Source of the DNA: Zizania palustris
Taxonomy: Eukaryota > Streptophyta > Magnoliopsida > Poales > Poaceae
Reading direction: 5' to 3'
DNA: 64,000 bases
Assembly (NCBI GenBank): GCA_019279435.1
Contig: JAAALK010000286.1
Coordinates: 17,069,931 to 17,133,930, forward strand
Each line of letters begins with the position of its first letter. Position 1 is the first letter of the stretch. The translations under genes were made by a program, and so were the position numbers. Below, in pieces: positions 42,490-54,200 of this stretch. The notes beneath the pieces were generated by a model. It worked only from the letters and a program-made list of their open reading frames with translations. It was not told the origin of the DNA and did no database searches.

Positions 42490-45400
42490 TGTCGCGCCCC
42501 GATTTAATAAATCAGGACTTTATTGAAATTCCATAGAAAATCAATAAATCAAGACGTTCATCATGCGACCACGTACAATACGGGCAATCATTCACGGTTC
42601 ATAGACCGCATTAATACAAAAGTGAATAAAAGTGAAGAGAAACTAATAAAATAAGGGTCCTAGATGAACGCCTCCTTCCAGTCTCGCCTTGACTGGGTCA
42701 CTACTCCAGACCTTCATCCTCCTCGTAGTAGACGGGCTCTGATGTTGTAAGTCAATGGGGTGAGTACAGATGTACTCAACAAGCCACCGAATGCAAATAT
42801 AATGCAAGGTAATAACAAGGGAGATAGCGGCTAGTTTTGCGGAAGCAGCATAATTGTAAAGCTTTAAATGTGAGCAGTTTATTAGTACGGAAAAGTAAAC
42901 ATGTGTGTGTGCATCATCATCTTCTAACTCGAGGGGTACAGTCAGCCCCACCTCGCTCAATAGTCCTTACGTGCCATGAATAACTTTACCATTCAAACAA
43001 TTGTAAACTAACTGCGAGTAGTCACACAACCCGCCCTTGACCGTGGGCTCGACTTTTCGAAAAGATTGATTTTACTCTGATCAGAGATGTACCACTATAC
43101 CCACAAGGCACGCACTCATCACCTACACCAAAGTGTAACGAGATGACCCATCACACGGGAACTCGTGCCAAAACCTTCCATATAGTCCTCCCCGACCCAA
43201 TAGCACCCTCTTATGGGTTTCATATGGTGTCCCGACGCATCGGAGCCCCACCATACCCCCCCTTGAGCCTCGTCGGTACAAGTCGCCCGCAGGCTAGCCC
43301 CTTGCCCCCTCCTCTATGGTGCATCGAGCAGGAGCATTCCATACTTCTAGTTAGGACTTACCCATTAGACTTGTGGTTGGTACGGAAGTGCTTTGCAACA
43401 GATCCCGCAGACCGGTCCTTATAGTGCCCCGGGTGCGACAAACCAGTTCCCGAGCTTGCACCCGAAACCCACCATACTTATAACCTAGCCAACTCCAACA
43501 GAGTCCAGAGACGAGAATAACAGGGAAATTCATATACAGAATCCAGTTATCTACGACTCGTTCTTTTTAACCTATAGCAGTTGTGCCGGTACATTGGGCA
43601 CTAGCTAATATTTTTATAGTAGAGTGACAAGGAGTTAAGGCTCAATAAGCATGGCTTGGGTTTGCACACAAGGACAGGGATCTAATAAATATAAGTGTAA
43701 GGCTTGATTATTGGACTAATGCAATATTAACCCATGGGTTATAGCGATAACTCATTAAAACATGGGCTCAATTATGATCAACTGTTTCCACAGAAGGGTC
43801 GATGACTTGCCTTGATCAGCAAAGGGGGATGGAGGAACCTCGGGGTAGAACTCCTGCTCCTCGACGAACTCGTAGTCTTCTCGATACGGAAAAATAAACA
43901 GTACATTCAATAAACAGACAAAAATTCACCAAATACTAAACATACACATTTGTGGGTGTTTTTATGTGAAGTAATATTTCAATATTCTATAGTTTGGTAT
44001 AAAAAAGTAAAACTTAACTTTTTAGGATTTTTCCTAATTTATTTTGCTGAATTAATAATTTATCCCTAAGGGGTTTTTATTCTTTTATTTGCTAAAAATA
44101 TTTTGGGTAACAGTAACACACTATTTTTATGGCATTAATGTGTAGAGAATAATATTCTAGTTTTAACAAAATTTGAATGGTGAAATTTGGAGTTAAAATG
44201 AGCAAGATATGAATTTTCAAAGTTTAAACTATTTTCTGAATTTTATTTAAAACCAGAAAATAGTCTCTGGTCCACGGTGAACCAGGTTCACCGTGAACCC
44301 GTGACTGTGCGCGTGGACCCGAGCGACCTGGACCGTCGGATCTGGATCCAGCGGCCAGATGCGAGGCGTGTGGGTTTAAAGAGATTGAACGGCTGAGATT
44401 AAAACGTGGCGAACGGGTACGCGTGGACGCACTAGATCGCTTCGGGGTTTTAAGTGGTGATCGACGGCCGAGAGGCCTCGATACCCCTTTGACCAGATCC
44501 GAGGGCCCAGATTAAATCCCGAAGGGATTTAATCCTAGCCCTCCGATCGCGATCGTGCGGTCGCGGCTCGATCCGGCACGGCACGCCGTAAGGGGACACG
44601 TACCCCCTTCGTCTCCGGCGACGGCGGGCTCGGGTGTGACCACGGCGGCGGCGACGAGCGCCTACGGGCATAGCTAACGCAAAAATGGAACGAGGAGGGG
44701 AGGGCGGTCATGACCGTACCTCTGGTGGCGACGGAGGCGAAGAACGGCGACCGGCGACGAGGGTAGATGGCGAAGGGGGTTCGGGAGCTCGACGGCGATG
44801 ATGATCCGGCGGGTTCCAAGGCCAACGGAGTGGTGGCCGGGGATGGGCGGTCATCGACGGTCACTCTAGTGGCGGTGGCTAGGGTGGCGGGGGTCCGAGG
44901 GTGGCGGCGATTGCTCGCCGGAGGCAGACCAGGGGAGAAACTCGCAAAGACGGCGAGGGTAGACGGCGGGGAGGTCTCGGGTGCTCGACGGCGACGGCGA
45001 TCCGACGGGATCCATGGCCAACCGAGGGATGGCCGAGGACGAGCGGTCGACGACGGACTCGACAGTGGCAGTGGCTAGGGCAGGGGAGGCCGGGGTCGGC
45101 GGCGATGTCTCGCTGGAGGTGGAGCAGACCCGAAGCTCGAAAAAGAGGTCGACGGCGCTCTGTTTTCGCTCGGGGAGGGCTCTGCTGGTGTGGCTGAGGG
45201 CGGTGGCCGTGGGGGGTTTATATAGGGGGTCGCCGGTGGTCGGGATGGCAAGGAACCGAGGGCTCCCGTGAGCTCCGGCGATCCCTTTCCAAAAGCTCCG
45301 GGTAGCTTTCCTAAAGCGTAAAAACGTGTCGCCATGGATGGAAAGGAGGCGGTGGCATGCGGGGGAGGCGATCCGGGGGTGATCCGGGTGATCGCGGGCT

Positions 45401-45984
45401 GCCAGCGGCGAGAAGCAGAAGGAGATCGCCGAGAGAAAGGAAGGGGGCGATCCCCTTCCATCGGAGACGAAACATCTGACAGGTGGCCCCCACCTGTCAG
45501 TGGCCGAGCGTGAAGACAACGGTGCCGACAGGCGGGCCACGGTTGTCGGGGAGCGAGGGCGAGAGAGGGGAGGCTGACAAGTGGGCCAGGCGGGGCGCGG
45601 TGGAGGAGAGAGGAGCGGGGGAGTGCGCCGACAGGCGGACCCCACCTGTCGTTGGCACGCTGCTGGATTGGGCCGGGCTCAGGGTGAATTCAAGGTTGAG
45701 GCCCATTAAGGATTTAAAATTGTTTTCTGATTTAAAATAATTCCAGTAATTCATTTATTTGATTAAGGGTTGAATCACTGTTGGTAAAAATTTGTAAAAA
45801 TTCCTAAAATTATGTCTTGGCCTCTAGTTCATCTCATAAAATTTTCAGGTCCAAATTTTGAGTATTTCTCCCTGTTTGGCTTTATTTGGGTTCTTTTATG
45901 ATTTTCCTTTAATAATAAATCCAGAAATGATTTAAATAATGTTTTCCTTTTATTTTATTTGTTTTTATTTCTTGGGATGTTACA
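42490..45984 (-). repeat. 5' LTR of element D
   Basis: The same 3,495-bp length as the other LTR, with scattered substitutions and a few single-base indels that cancel out. The TATA box is at 45217-45224 and the palindrome at 44273-44295. Confidence 0.93.
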
Positions 45985-46157
45985 GGTCACAACATGTAGG
46001 TAGACCTCACACTTTGCATCATTCTGATTATCCTATGCGTAGACGGTGTATTTTTTAATGTGCCTACTACTCGTATCACTCAGTGCTGGATGCCTCATCA
46101 TGTGTAGGCACTAAGCGATCGAGATTTTCTTATCATGTGTAGGCACTGGACCGAGGC

Positions 46158-47250
46158 TTGAAGGGCACGTGGATCATGGACTCCGGTTGTTCGTGCCACA
46201 TGACCGGAGATGAAACATGGTTCTCCAGCCTCACCACAACCAAGCAAAAGGAACATATCACCTTCAGCAACAATCGAAGGAGTAGAGTGAATGGTAAAGG
46301 TGTGGTAAGAATCAACTCAAATTTCACTCTCAAAGTTGTTGCTTTAGTTGAAAACATGTGATACAATTTGCTTTCTGTATCTCAATTGCTTGATGAGGGC
46401 TTCGAAGTGCGATTCCATCGCGATACTTCGTAAGTACTCAATTCCGATGGCATTGTGGTTCTTCTCATTGTCTTGTTGCACATTCTACTTCTGAGCTTTG
46501 GAAGTGGCATAGGAGACTAGGGCATATGAGCTTTGAGTTGCTCGCTCGTCTGAACTCCCTAGTGCATTGAAATTCATTCGAAGTGATAATGGCACTGAGT
46601 TCAAGAACAGTCTCTTTGTTGACTTTTGCATGGAGCATGGCATAGAACATCAATTCTCTGCTCTGCGGGTTCCTCAATAGAACGGTGTTGTTGAGAGAAA
46701 GAACCGCACTTTGGTTGAGATGGCTAGGATGATGCTCGATGAGCATAGGACTCCTATGAACTTCTAGGCTGAGGCCATGAACACTGCTTGTTACATCTCA
46801 AACCGAATCTTCTTGCGCTCAATTTTGAACGTGACATCTTATGAGCTATGATTTGTGAGACAGCAAAAAGTTACTCATCTTCAAGTTTTTGGCTATCGTT
46901 GCTTTATCCTAAAACGTGGAAATTTGGATAAATTTGAGTCGCGCTCTTCTGATGGGATCTTTTTGGGTTACACTACACATGATCATTCTTATCGTGTTTA
47001 TAATTTAGAAACTGACACTGTCATCGAGTCATGTAATGTGACTTTTGATGAATCAACCCCCTCCGTTAGTTCTACCTTGAACAGGCAAATGAACACGACA
47101 TGGAGCAGACCATCTTCAAAGAAGAAGATCCCAGAGATTTCGAGGATGAACCTCTACTACCCTCGACTTCAACCCTAGAAGCCGACCCCACATCGACCAC
47201 TTCGGCACAAGGTCCCGAAGCAACTGCCTCGATATCAGACATCTTGGACC
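46158..47250 (+). pseudogene. Element C protease and integrase
   Basis: Protease: WIMDSGCSCHMTGDETWF near 46173-46225. After several stops an integrase zinc-binding segment appears (ELWKWHRRLGHMSFELLARL near 46495-46555). The reading then jumps directly to RSDNGTEFKNSLFVDFC (about 46575-46625). The second zinc cysteines and the first catalytic aspartate are thus missing, an internal deletion at about 46560. The rest follows: GVVERKNRTLVEMARMML, a stop, and the C-terminal domain (SRSSDGIFLGYTTHDHSYRV). It is multiply broken. Confidence 0.82.
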
Positions 47251-47459
47251 ACTCCAACGCATAAGTTGAGGGGGAGACTGCATCCCGCCGTGAGGCTCCA
47301 CATCATGTTCAAAGGATGCATCCTCCAGAGTAGATCACTGGTGAGCTTGATCAAAGGGTAACACGTTCTCATGCTCATTTCATTGATTCAGCTTTTGTTG
47401 CTTCTTTTTAGCCCTTAGATGTTAGTCATGCACTTTCTGATTCTAGTTGGATCAATGCC

Positions 47460-48290
47460 ATGCATGAAGAACTTGAAATTTTTGAGAGAAACCAAGTCTG
47501 GACTTTAGTTGATCCTCCACCAAATGTTTATTTTATTGGAACAAAATGGATTTTCAAAAACAAACAAGGGGAGGATGGGACTGTAGTTAGAAACAAGGCT
47601 AGACTTGTAGCTCAGGGTTATTCTCAATTAGAAGGGATTGATTTTACTCAAACTTTTGCGCATGTTGCTCATCTTGAGGCCATTAGGATTTTACTTGCAT
47701 TTGCGACATCCCGGGGATTAAAACTCTATCAAATGGATGTCAAAAGTTATTTTCTTAATGGATTCATAGGTGAAGATGTTTATGTAAAACAACCTCCTTG
47801 TTTTAAAAACCCCAAATACCCATATAAAGTCCTTAAACTTCATAAGGCTCTTTATGGACTCAAGCAGGCCCCTCGGGCATGGTATGATAGACTTAAGTCT
47901 TTTCTGCTTGATCGGGGGTATTTTATGGGATCTGTTGATAAAACCCTGTTCACTCTCAAGTATGGCAAAGATTTCCTCCTAGTCCAGATTTATGTGGATG
48001 ATATCATCCTCGATGTCTCTTCTCATGCTTTGTTTGTCGAGTTTGTAGATGCCATGAGCAGGGAGTTCGAGATGTCCATGATGGGCGAACTCACATTTTT
48101 CCTTGGTTTGCAAATCAAGCAAAGAAAACAAGGTACATTCATCCACCAGACGAAGTACACCAAGGACCTGCTCAAGAAATTCGACATGACAGATGCGAAG
48201 CCCCTCGCCACTCCAATGGCTACATCTGTAGCATTGGATCCTAATGAGGATGGAGAAGTTGTAGATCTGAAGGAGTTCCGAAGCTGATTG
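47460..48290 (+). pseudogene. Element C reverse transcriptase
   Basis: A 275-codon open stretch: WIFKNKQGEDGTVVRNKARL, YQMDVKSYFLNGFIGEDVYV, LYGLKQAPRAWYDRL and the intact catalytic YVDDIIL (about 47990-48010), then GELTFFLGLQIKQRKQGTFI. The copia type is clear. A one-base change near 48282 shifts the frame into RNase H. Confidence 0.88.
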
Positions 48291-48943
48291 GCTCCCTCCT
48301 CTACTTGTCTGCTACGAGGCCAGACATACACTTCGCAGTGTGTCTGTGCGCTCGTTTTCAGGCTTCACCACGAGCTTCGCAACGCCAAGCGGTAAAGCGC
48401 ATTCTCAGGTATCTCAAACATACCCTTGAATTTTGCATTTGGTATTCTGTGTCTTCCTCATTGTGTCTTCAAGGTTATTCCGATGCGGATTTTGCTGGGC
48501 GTAGGATTGATAGGAAAAGTATCTCCGGTACTTGTCATTTTCTAGGTACTTCGCTGGTTTGCTGGTCTTACCGCAAACAGTCTAGTGTTGCATAATCGAC
48601 AGCTGAGGCTGAATATGTTGCTGCAGCTAGCTGTTGCTCTTAGATTTTGTGGATGGTTTCCACTTTGCGGGATTTTGGGTTAGATTATAAGAGTGTTCCA
48701 TATTTCTGTGATAACACTAGTGCTATTTGTATTGCAAACAACCCGGTTCAGCATTCTAGAACCAAACACATTGATGTGGGATATCATTTTCTCAGATATC
48801 ATAATGAGAAGGGTAATATTGAACTTCAATATGTTGATACCCAACACCAGCTAGCCGATATTTTCACAAAACCCCTCGATGCTTCTTGTTTTGCCTACTT
48901 GCGTGGGGAACTTGGTGTTTGTCACCCTTACGACATTTTGTGA
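48291..48943 (+). pseudogene. Element C RNase H
   Basis: SATRPDIHFAVCLCARFQ, then the RNase H domain with GYSDADFAGRRIDRKSISGT, a TAA near 48593-48595 and a TAG near 48641, then FCDNTSAICIANNPVQHSRT and QHQLADIFTKPLDASCF. The stop is at 48941-48943. This is the C-terminal end of a copia polyprotein. Positions 46055-46157 and 47251-47459 hold degraded linker sequence. Confidence 0.85.
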
Positions 48944-50050
48944 GGGGGAGCAGATTTTGATTGTCTTGCATATGCTCATTATGCGTGAAATTGCATTTAC
49001 ATCTTTTGCACTTATATGCCTGATTATAATTCATGTAATCATGTCAGCTCAGCTCTATTTAATATGTCTGAAACATTTTGTGCATGATGTTTATTTCCAA
49101 AATCAAATCATGCTCACTACTTAGTCTTGTGTCTAGCATGTTTAGGCAGGACTATTTTAGCTATCTTTTATCTGCTTGATAGAAAGACAACTTTTTTTGG
49201 ATGCTAAACATTGCAACTTGAAAAATTATATTCATGGATATTCCTCAAGTGCTAAACAATTTGGTCACTAAATTAAAAATTCAAAAAATCCATGATTTGT
49301 ATGGTACAAGCGAAAAGATCTAGGTGGGTTTGTTTGTCGCACTGCTCTATTCTAGACTGTTTACCATTGCACTTTGGTGTAAACTGGGATAGTGTAGTGT
49401 ATGCCAAAATCACCGCCTTAAGCTTCTGATGGCTTTTTTGCCTAGGCTTGGCCTGATTGGAAAGTATAAGGTAGACAAACAAATAACCCCTGGCATTGTG
49501 CGAAGAACAACAAAAATTCATTGTTCATCAAGTTTGCTTTCAATGCTCCACTTGAACTGGACTTGTCTATCTAGAGTATAAATTGACTAGCTTTGCGCAG
49601 TCCTTGTTTTTACTTGTCTAGTTACCTTAATTGAGTGGTGATGCTTTTATTTCAAAATGATAAAATCACATGCTTTCATCATGTTTTTTAGAGAATGGTA
49701 AATTGAGTTGAGCACATGATAATTGGTATTAATGTTGGCATATTTTTGCTTTATATGTCTTTGCAATTCTGCCCATTTCAAAGCTTTGCATCTTTTGAAT
49801 GCTCCTTGATGCTTGGATTGCCAAAGGGGGAGAAATTTTTGAGTTCTCCGTAGCAAGGGGTAAAATAACTCAGGGGGAGTTTTATCTAGGGAAAGATTTG
49901 CCGAAGGGGCTTTTAATCTTTTGAAAAGGGGGAGGAAAATTCTTTTGTCAAGTGACATGATTTGGTTCGTTTCTGAGTTTTTATGGTCACTTGTGTGCTG
50001 AAATTTTTCAAATTTTCTTGAACTTGAATTTGGTTGTCAATGCACTCATC
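48944..50050 (+). other. Element C 3' non-coding region
   Basis: About 1.1 kb after pol with no supportable ORF. It holds a block (about 49310-49450) shared with element E (54960-55130, reversed), and several purine-rich runs between 49825 and 49940 (AAAGGGGGAG, CAGGGGGAG, AAAAGGGGGAGG) that resemble extra purine tracts. Confidence 0.6.
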
Positions 50051-50061
50051 AAGCGGGAGAT
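50051..50061 (+). other. Polypurine tract of element C
   Basis: AAGCGGGAGAT directly before TGAGAAACC. Element E has AAGGGGGAGAT before TGAGGAGCC, so one G has changed to C here. Confidence 0.65.
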
Positions 50062-52032
50062 TGAGAAACCAAGGGTTGGTTTCGGAGTTTGTGATGAGTG
50101 ATTGACAAATTTTATCCTCTTATTCGAAGGGGTCCCTCGAAGGGGTTCGGAGGTTGTTTCACCGAAGGGTTCGGTGGGTCTGTGTGCTGCAGATGTTGCA
50201 ACGGAGTGTACCTGTCGGAGGGGTCCGACAGTACACAATGACTTGGTTGTACCAAAGGTTCGGTACTTTGGACGGTACACCAGAGTGTGTGCCGAAGGGT
50301 GTTTACCCGGAGAGGTCTCCGGGGTACTGGATACACTTGTCTGTTTTTCTGTGGTGTGCAGGTGACTTCAGAGGCGACGGACGGTTCGCAGCAAGTGAAC
50401 CTGGGTCAGGTGGGAGGGTTGATGCCAGGCGAGCGGGGAGCTCGGTCATGAAGGCTGCGGAGGGGTCGAGTTGCGCCAGACAAAGGCAGAGAGTGTGGAG
50501 CATGACTCCAGGTGAAGGTATCCCGAGACGAAATCCTTGAAGGAGAGGCACTTCGAAGGGTACTCCGAATGGAGTGACTTCGGAGTATGGTGGACAAAGT
50601 CCTCAGTAATGAGGCAAGGCGTTCGAAATGTGCTCCAGAGGGAGGCACTCGAAGGTATAACCGACGAAGGTCTCAGAAGTCGAGGTGCATCGAAGGCATG
50701 GTCTGGTTGAGGTTCGTCGAGGAGTGTGCTCAGTGAGAGACACTGCGATGAAGTACTCATGGAATGCTTCATGCGGAGGCCTTGGATGAAGGAGGCACTT
50801 CGAAGGGTGGTACTCCGAAGGTGGGGCTTCGGAGTGAGGCTGACTTGAGGTACTTCGGCCATGCATGGCTTCGGTACACGGACTGATGGAGTTCGAGTTG
50901 GGAGAAGCTGCGAAGCCGTGGTGGTCCACTCTAGAGGTGTTGGTGCGAAGGCTGAAGGGCTTTGACTGCTTCGGCTCAAAACCATCTCTATATCGAAGGC
51001 TGACTTCGGTGAAGCGAAGGCCGTTAGGCTCAAGGCTTCTCACCGAAGCTACCGCAACCCTCGCGTGCGAAGGGGGGCTTCAGAAGGCTCCAAAATTGCA
51101 AAGGCTGACCATGTCTGCTCTGCAAAAGCTGATGTTGTCCCCTCTACGAAGCTGACAAAAGAAGCCTCCAAATAAAGTAGACTACCAGCTGTACCCCCCT
51201 GTTCTGATGAGACAAAAACAGTGTAAACCCTAGCGGTAAAGTAGTCTATTAACAGGGCTGAATAGTGCCTATAAATAGTGGAGGCTAGCTAGGTCACATC
51301 AACACTTTGAGCAGCCATTTTTGAGCTCCTGAGCTAGCCGCCCCATACTCTTGTATTCAGTCTGTGAGTTCATTTTGTGTTCCCTGTTCAAGCAATGAAA
51401 CTTTGATTTTGTCTTCATTTATTGTTTGAACTTGTATGCCTACTTTGCACTTCATGTTTTGATTTCTCTGTGTATCATCTTTTTCTGGGTTGAGTATGTG
51501 CACTGGATTTCTTCTAGAGAAGTGTGTGAGAGGTCTGTGAATGTGAGGTGTGTTTTTCAGTGTCTGTTCACTCTAGTGAATTGGAGGCTAGACCTCTCTG
51601 ATTACTAGCGAAGCACTGTCCCTGGGTTGAATCGAAGCCCGTTTTCTTCCCTTGTCGAAGTCCTCGGCGAAGTGTGTTCAGTGTGCGTTTAGACCTTCGA
51701 AGTATGAAGCCTAGCACCAGTTGCTATCGCTGAGTATTTGGTCAAAGTCCTCAGAGGGAAGTCTGCTCTTGCGAAGGGTGAAATGCGAAGCCTGCTCGAA
51801 GGCACCTAGTGTGTGAAGCCTGCACTGACTTAGCAGAGATGAATCTTCGGGGTTGTGGGTGGAGCGAAGTCATCTTGTCTTCGAACTTTTGCTCCTTGCG
51901 AAGCCTGATTTTGGAGCTGTGAAATACCTCCGAACCAGAACTTCGAAGGGTGTGATCGAAGCCTATTCCGCAGAAGACAGAATTAAAACAGAAGGCTATT
52001 TTTAGTTTGAAATTTTAAAAGCTCCCATTCAC
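50062..52032 (+). repeat. 3' LTR of element C, end missing
   Basis: It starts TGAGAAACCAAGGGTTGG. A TATA box (TATAAATAG) lies at 51270-51278, and the downstream part is dense in GAAG/TTCG words. It stops at GCTCCCATTCAC, where the equivalent LTR of E continues with CCCCC and ends TCCTACA. CACTA-like sequence takes over at 52033. ORFs within it are not credible genes. Confidence 0.8.
51270..51278 (+). promoter_or_regulatory. LTR TATA box, element C
   Basis: TATAAATAG within GTGCCTATAAATAGTGG. Element E has GCCTATAAATAGGGCC at the equivalent place (53593-53600 and 63006-63013 on minus). Confidence 0.65.
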
Positions 52033-52079
52033 CACTGTGTCAACAGTAGTGGCGGGCACACTAACGCCAGCGTGCCCAC
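52033..52079. mobile_element. CACTA-like element, left end
   Basis: It starts CACTGTGTCAACAG where the copia LTR is broken, and continues AGTAGTGGCGGGCAC. The GTGGCGGGC word is typical of CACTA subterminal repeats in grasses. The first half of a hairpin (AGTGGCGGGCAC, partner GTGCCCACCACT) is here; its other arm is split by element E. Confidence 0.55.
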
Positions 52080-54188
52080 TGTAGGACCGAAAGTAGCGAC
52101 CAGAGGGGGGTGAATGGGCGCCTAAAAATTCTTTCGAATTTATGGCCTGCTCCCAACACCCAACGCACCTCAGAAGACCAGGCAGCAAAGCGTGACCAGA
52201 TTGCCTAAGTCTAAAAGTATCTAGCCTAGAAAAGAACTGTGAACCAGACAGAGGAACACCAATACTGTGCTAACAGGCAGATAAACAAAATACTCAAAAC
52301 ATGGCAAATCAAACTCCTCAGCAGATGATCTAAGTGTACATGAAAAGAGATGAGAACTTACTGTTCAAATTTGTCTCCTGTTCGAAACTTGGCGAAGCCT
52401 GCTTCGCTGTGTCGAAGCCTGCTTTGCAGAGTCGAAGCTTGCTTTGAAGTGTTGAATCCTGCTTCGAAGTGTCGAAGCCTGCTTCGGAGCTCTTTGTTGA
52501 AGTCTAACGAAGGTTGTCGTTGAAGTGCCGAAGGTTTGTAGAATCTATCCTAGTTCGAGTGTAGCAGAGAGCGAAGTATGCTTCGAAGCGAAGTATGAAA
52601 GTATCGAAGCTTGCTTCGAACAGTGTACTTCGAAGCCTATACTTCGATCAGAAAGCTTCGAATCAAGCTCACAGAAAAACAACCTCCAAAAGAGAAGCGA
52701 AGCCCGACACACGACAGAAAGACCAAATCGAAGCCTACCCTCTACCTTCGAAGCTAGCCTGAATGAGGTATGAATACCGAAGTGGTAACCTCCGAACTAC
52801 AGATCAGCTTCGAATCGAAGTATGCTGATGCTCTCACAAGAGATCGAAGCCTTGAAGCATACTACGAAAAACAATCTTCGAACACACAAACTGTGACTCG
52901 AACAAGACAGCAACACACTCCGAGCGAAGTCTATCAGAGAGACATGCTTCGAAGCTAACTTCAAAGCCTATCGAAGTATTGTGTTTGAAAAGCTCGAGTC
53001 GGATTACACCTTCGCAAGAACTGTCGAAGTAAGCTAACAGAACAAAAATGATGCAGAGAACATACTTCGAAGTTAGGTTCCCAGTTCTAAATCAGAGTCG
53101 AAAATTCTAGCAAAGCCTTCGAAGAAGTCAGATCGAAGCCTGCCTCACGGAGCTGAGAGACTTCGAACAGAGAAGGGGGCTTCGCCAGAAACAGCCAGAG
53201 AAAAGTTGAGTCATGTCTACTCGATCAAAAAGCTACACAGCAAAAGGCAAGGCTAGAAGAATAGCGCACTGTAGCTACAAGGAACTAGTACTACTTGCAA
53301 CAGGAACAAGCTAGTAGAACTAGCACTTCTCAGCACGTAGAACAAAACCAACAGAGACGAAACTTCTCAGGAATAATCAATAGGGGCACGAAAAACAAAG
53401 CTTCAGATTCATCAAAAATCACAGCACAGCAAAAGACACGAATAGATAATAGAATCTCACTACAACATGAAGAACAGAGGGAATGGCAGTGGCGGTGCAC
53501 ATATAGGAGAGAGAAGGCAGGGAACAAAATGACCCAATAGAATAAAAAGTGATTTCAGCAAAAGGGTAACCTAACCCTAGGGATTGGGGCCCTATTTATA
53601 GGCTGCCCAATAGCTAGGAATATTCCACCAGCCCCTTAGGGTTTTTTACAGACGTTGAAATAAAGGAAAAGACTAAACTGCCCTTAGGATTTTTTATAGA
53701 CTCGACTGACTAACTTTGGGCCTAGGGACAAAATAGAAAACTCCTATTTACAGATGACTTATCCGGAAGCTAAGCTTTCGTAGCGACTACGGCTTCTCTT
53801 CTGGACAGTCTGATACAAGATCAACGGTCGTCAGTTTTGCGCCGAAACTGACAAAGCCTCCACCGACTTTGCACCAGGTACCCGGATTGGGCCGGCCCGA
53901 CTCCGCAACTCTCTCAGCCTGGCAATCGCTCACCGCCCGTGTACCTGAGTCAATCCTGGTCAACAACCCAGTGGATCTACTGCTGCTCCTAGCCCATGTA
54001 CCCGGATTGGGCCAGCCCGACTTCGCAGCTCTCTAAGCCCGATAGTCACTCACTGCCCATGTACCTGAGTCACACGCGGCCCATGAAGCAGCAGGTCTTC
54101 TCTCTTCTTCTGTCCTCTTTGACTGTCGTTGACAATGACTCATCACATCTAGAGCCATGAGGCCCACGCTATTCAGCATGGCTCCTCA
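52080..54188 (-). repeat. 3' LTR of element E
   Basis: In plus coordinates it starts TGTAGGACCGAAAG and ends GGCTCCTCA; 2,109 bp. Five 20-bp units built on GTCGAAGCCTGCTTCG lie at about 52393-52491. The minus-strand TATA box is at 53593-53600. Short ORFs here are not genes. Confidence 0.93.
52393..52491 (+). repeat. 20-bp tandem repeat in the E LTR
   Basis: Five units of about 20 bp, each with CGAAGCCTGCTT or a close variant. The 5' LTR has four units (about 61824-61903). Confidence 0.85.
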
Positions 54189-54200
54189 ATCTCCCCCTTG
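54189..54200 (-). other. Polypurine tract of element E
   Basis: CAAGGGGGAGAT on minus, abutting the LTR start TGAGGAGCC. The same form is typical of SIRE-type elements. Confidence 0.8.

Larger units (their letters stand above)
33360..45984 (-). mobile_element. Tekay/Del-type chromovirus D (RIRE3/RIRE8-like)
   Basis: A complete minus-strand Ty3/gypsy element of 12,625 bp: 3,495-bp LTRs at 42490-45984 (5') and 33360-36854 (3'), a tRNA-iMet primer site, an extra ORF before gag, gag-pol in one frame ending in a chromodomain, and a purine tract. Only two nonsense codons damage gag-pol, and the LTRs differ by about ten substitutions in the first 630 bp. The flanks are GATCT and GGTCA, not a convincing target duplication. 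It sits inside copia element C. Confidence 0.93.
31974..52032 (+). mobile_element. SIRE-type Ty1/copia element C, interrupted
   Basis: Plus-strand gag (31974-33359), then nested element D (33360-45984), then protease/integrase/RT/RNase H (46158-48943), a long 3' region, a purine tract and the 3' LTR (50062-52032). The LTR is cut short by CACTA-like DNA at 52033. The order protease-integrase-RT-RNase H is the copia order. The long LTR and GGGAGAT before TGAG point to the SIRE/Maximus group. Its 5' side was split by the Helitron-like segment; the LTR half at 16524 may be its 5' LTR. Confidence 0.75.
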
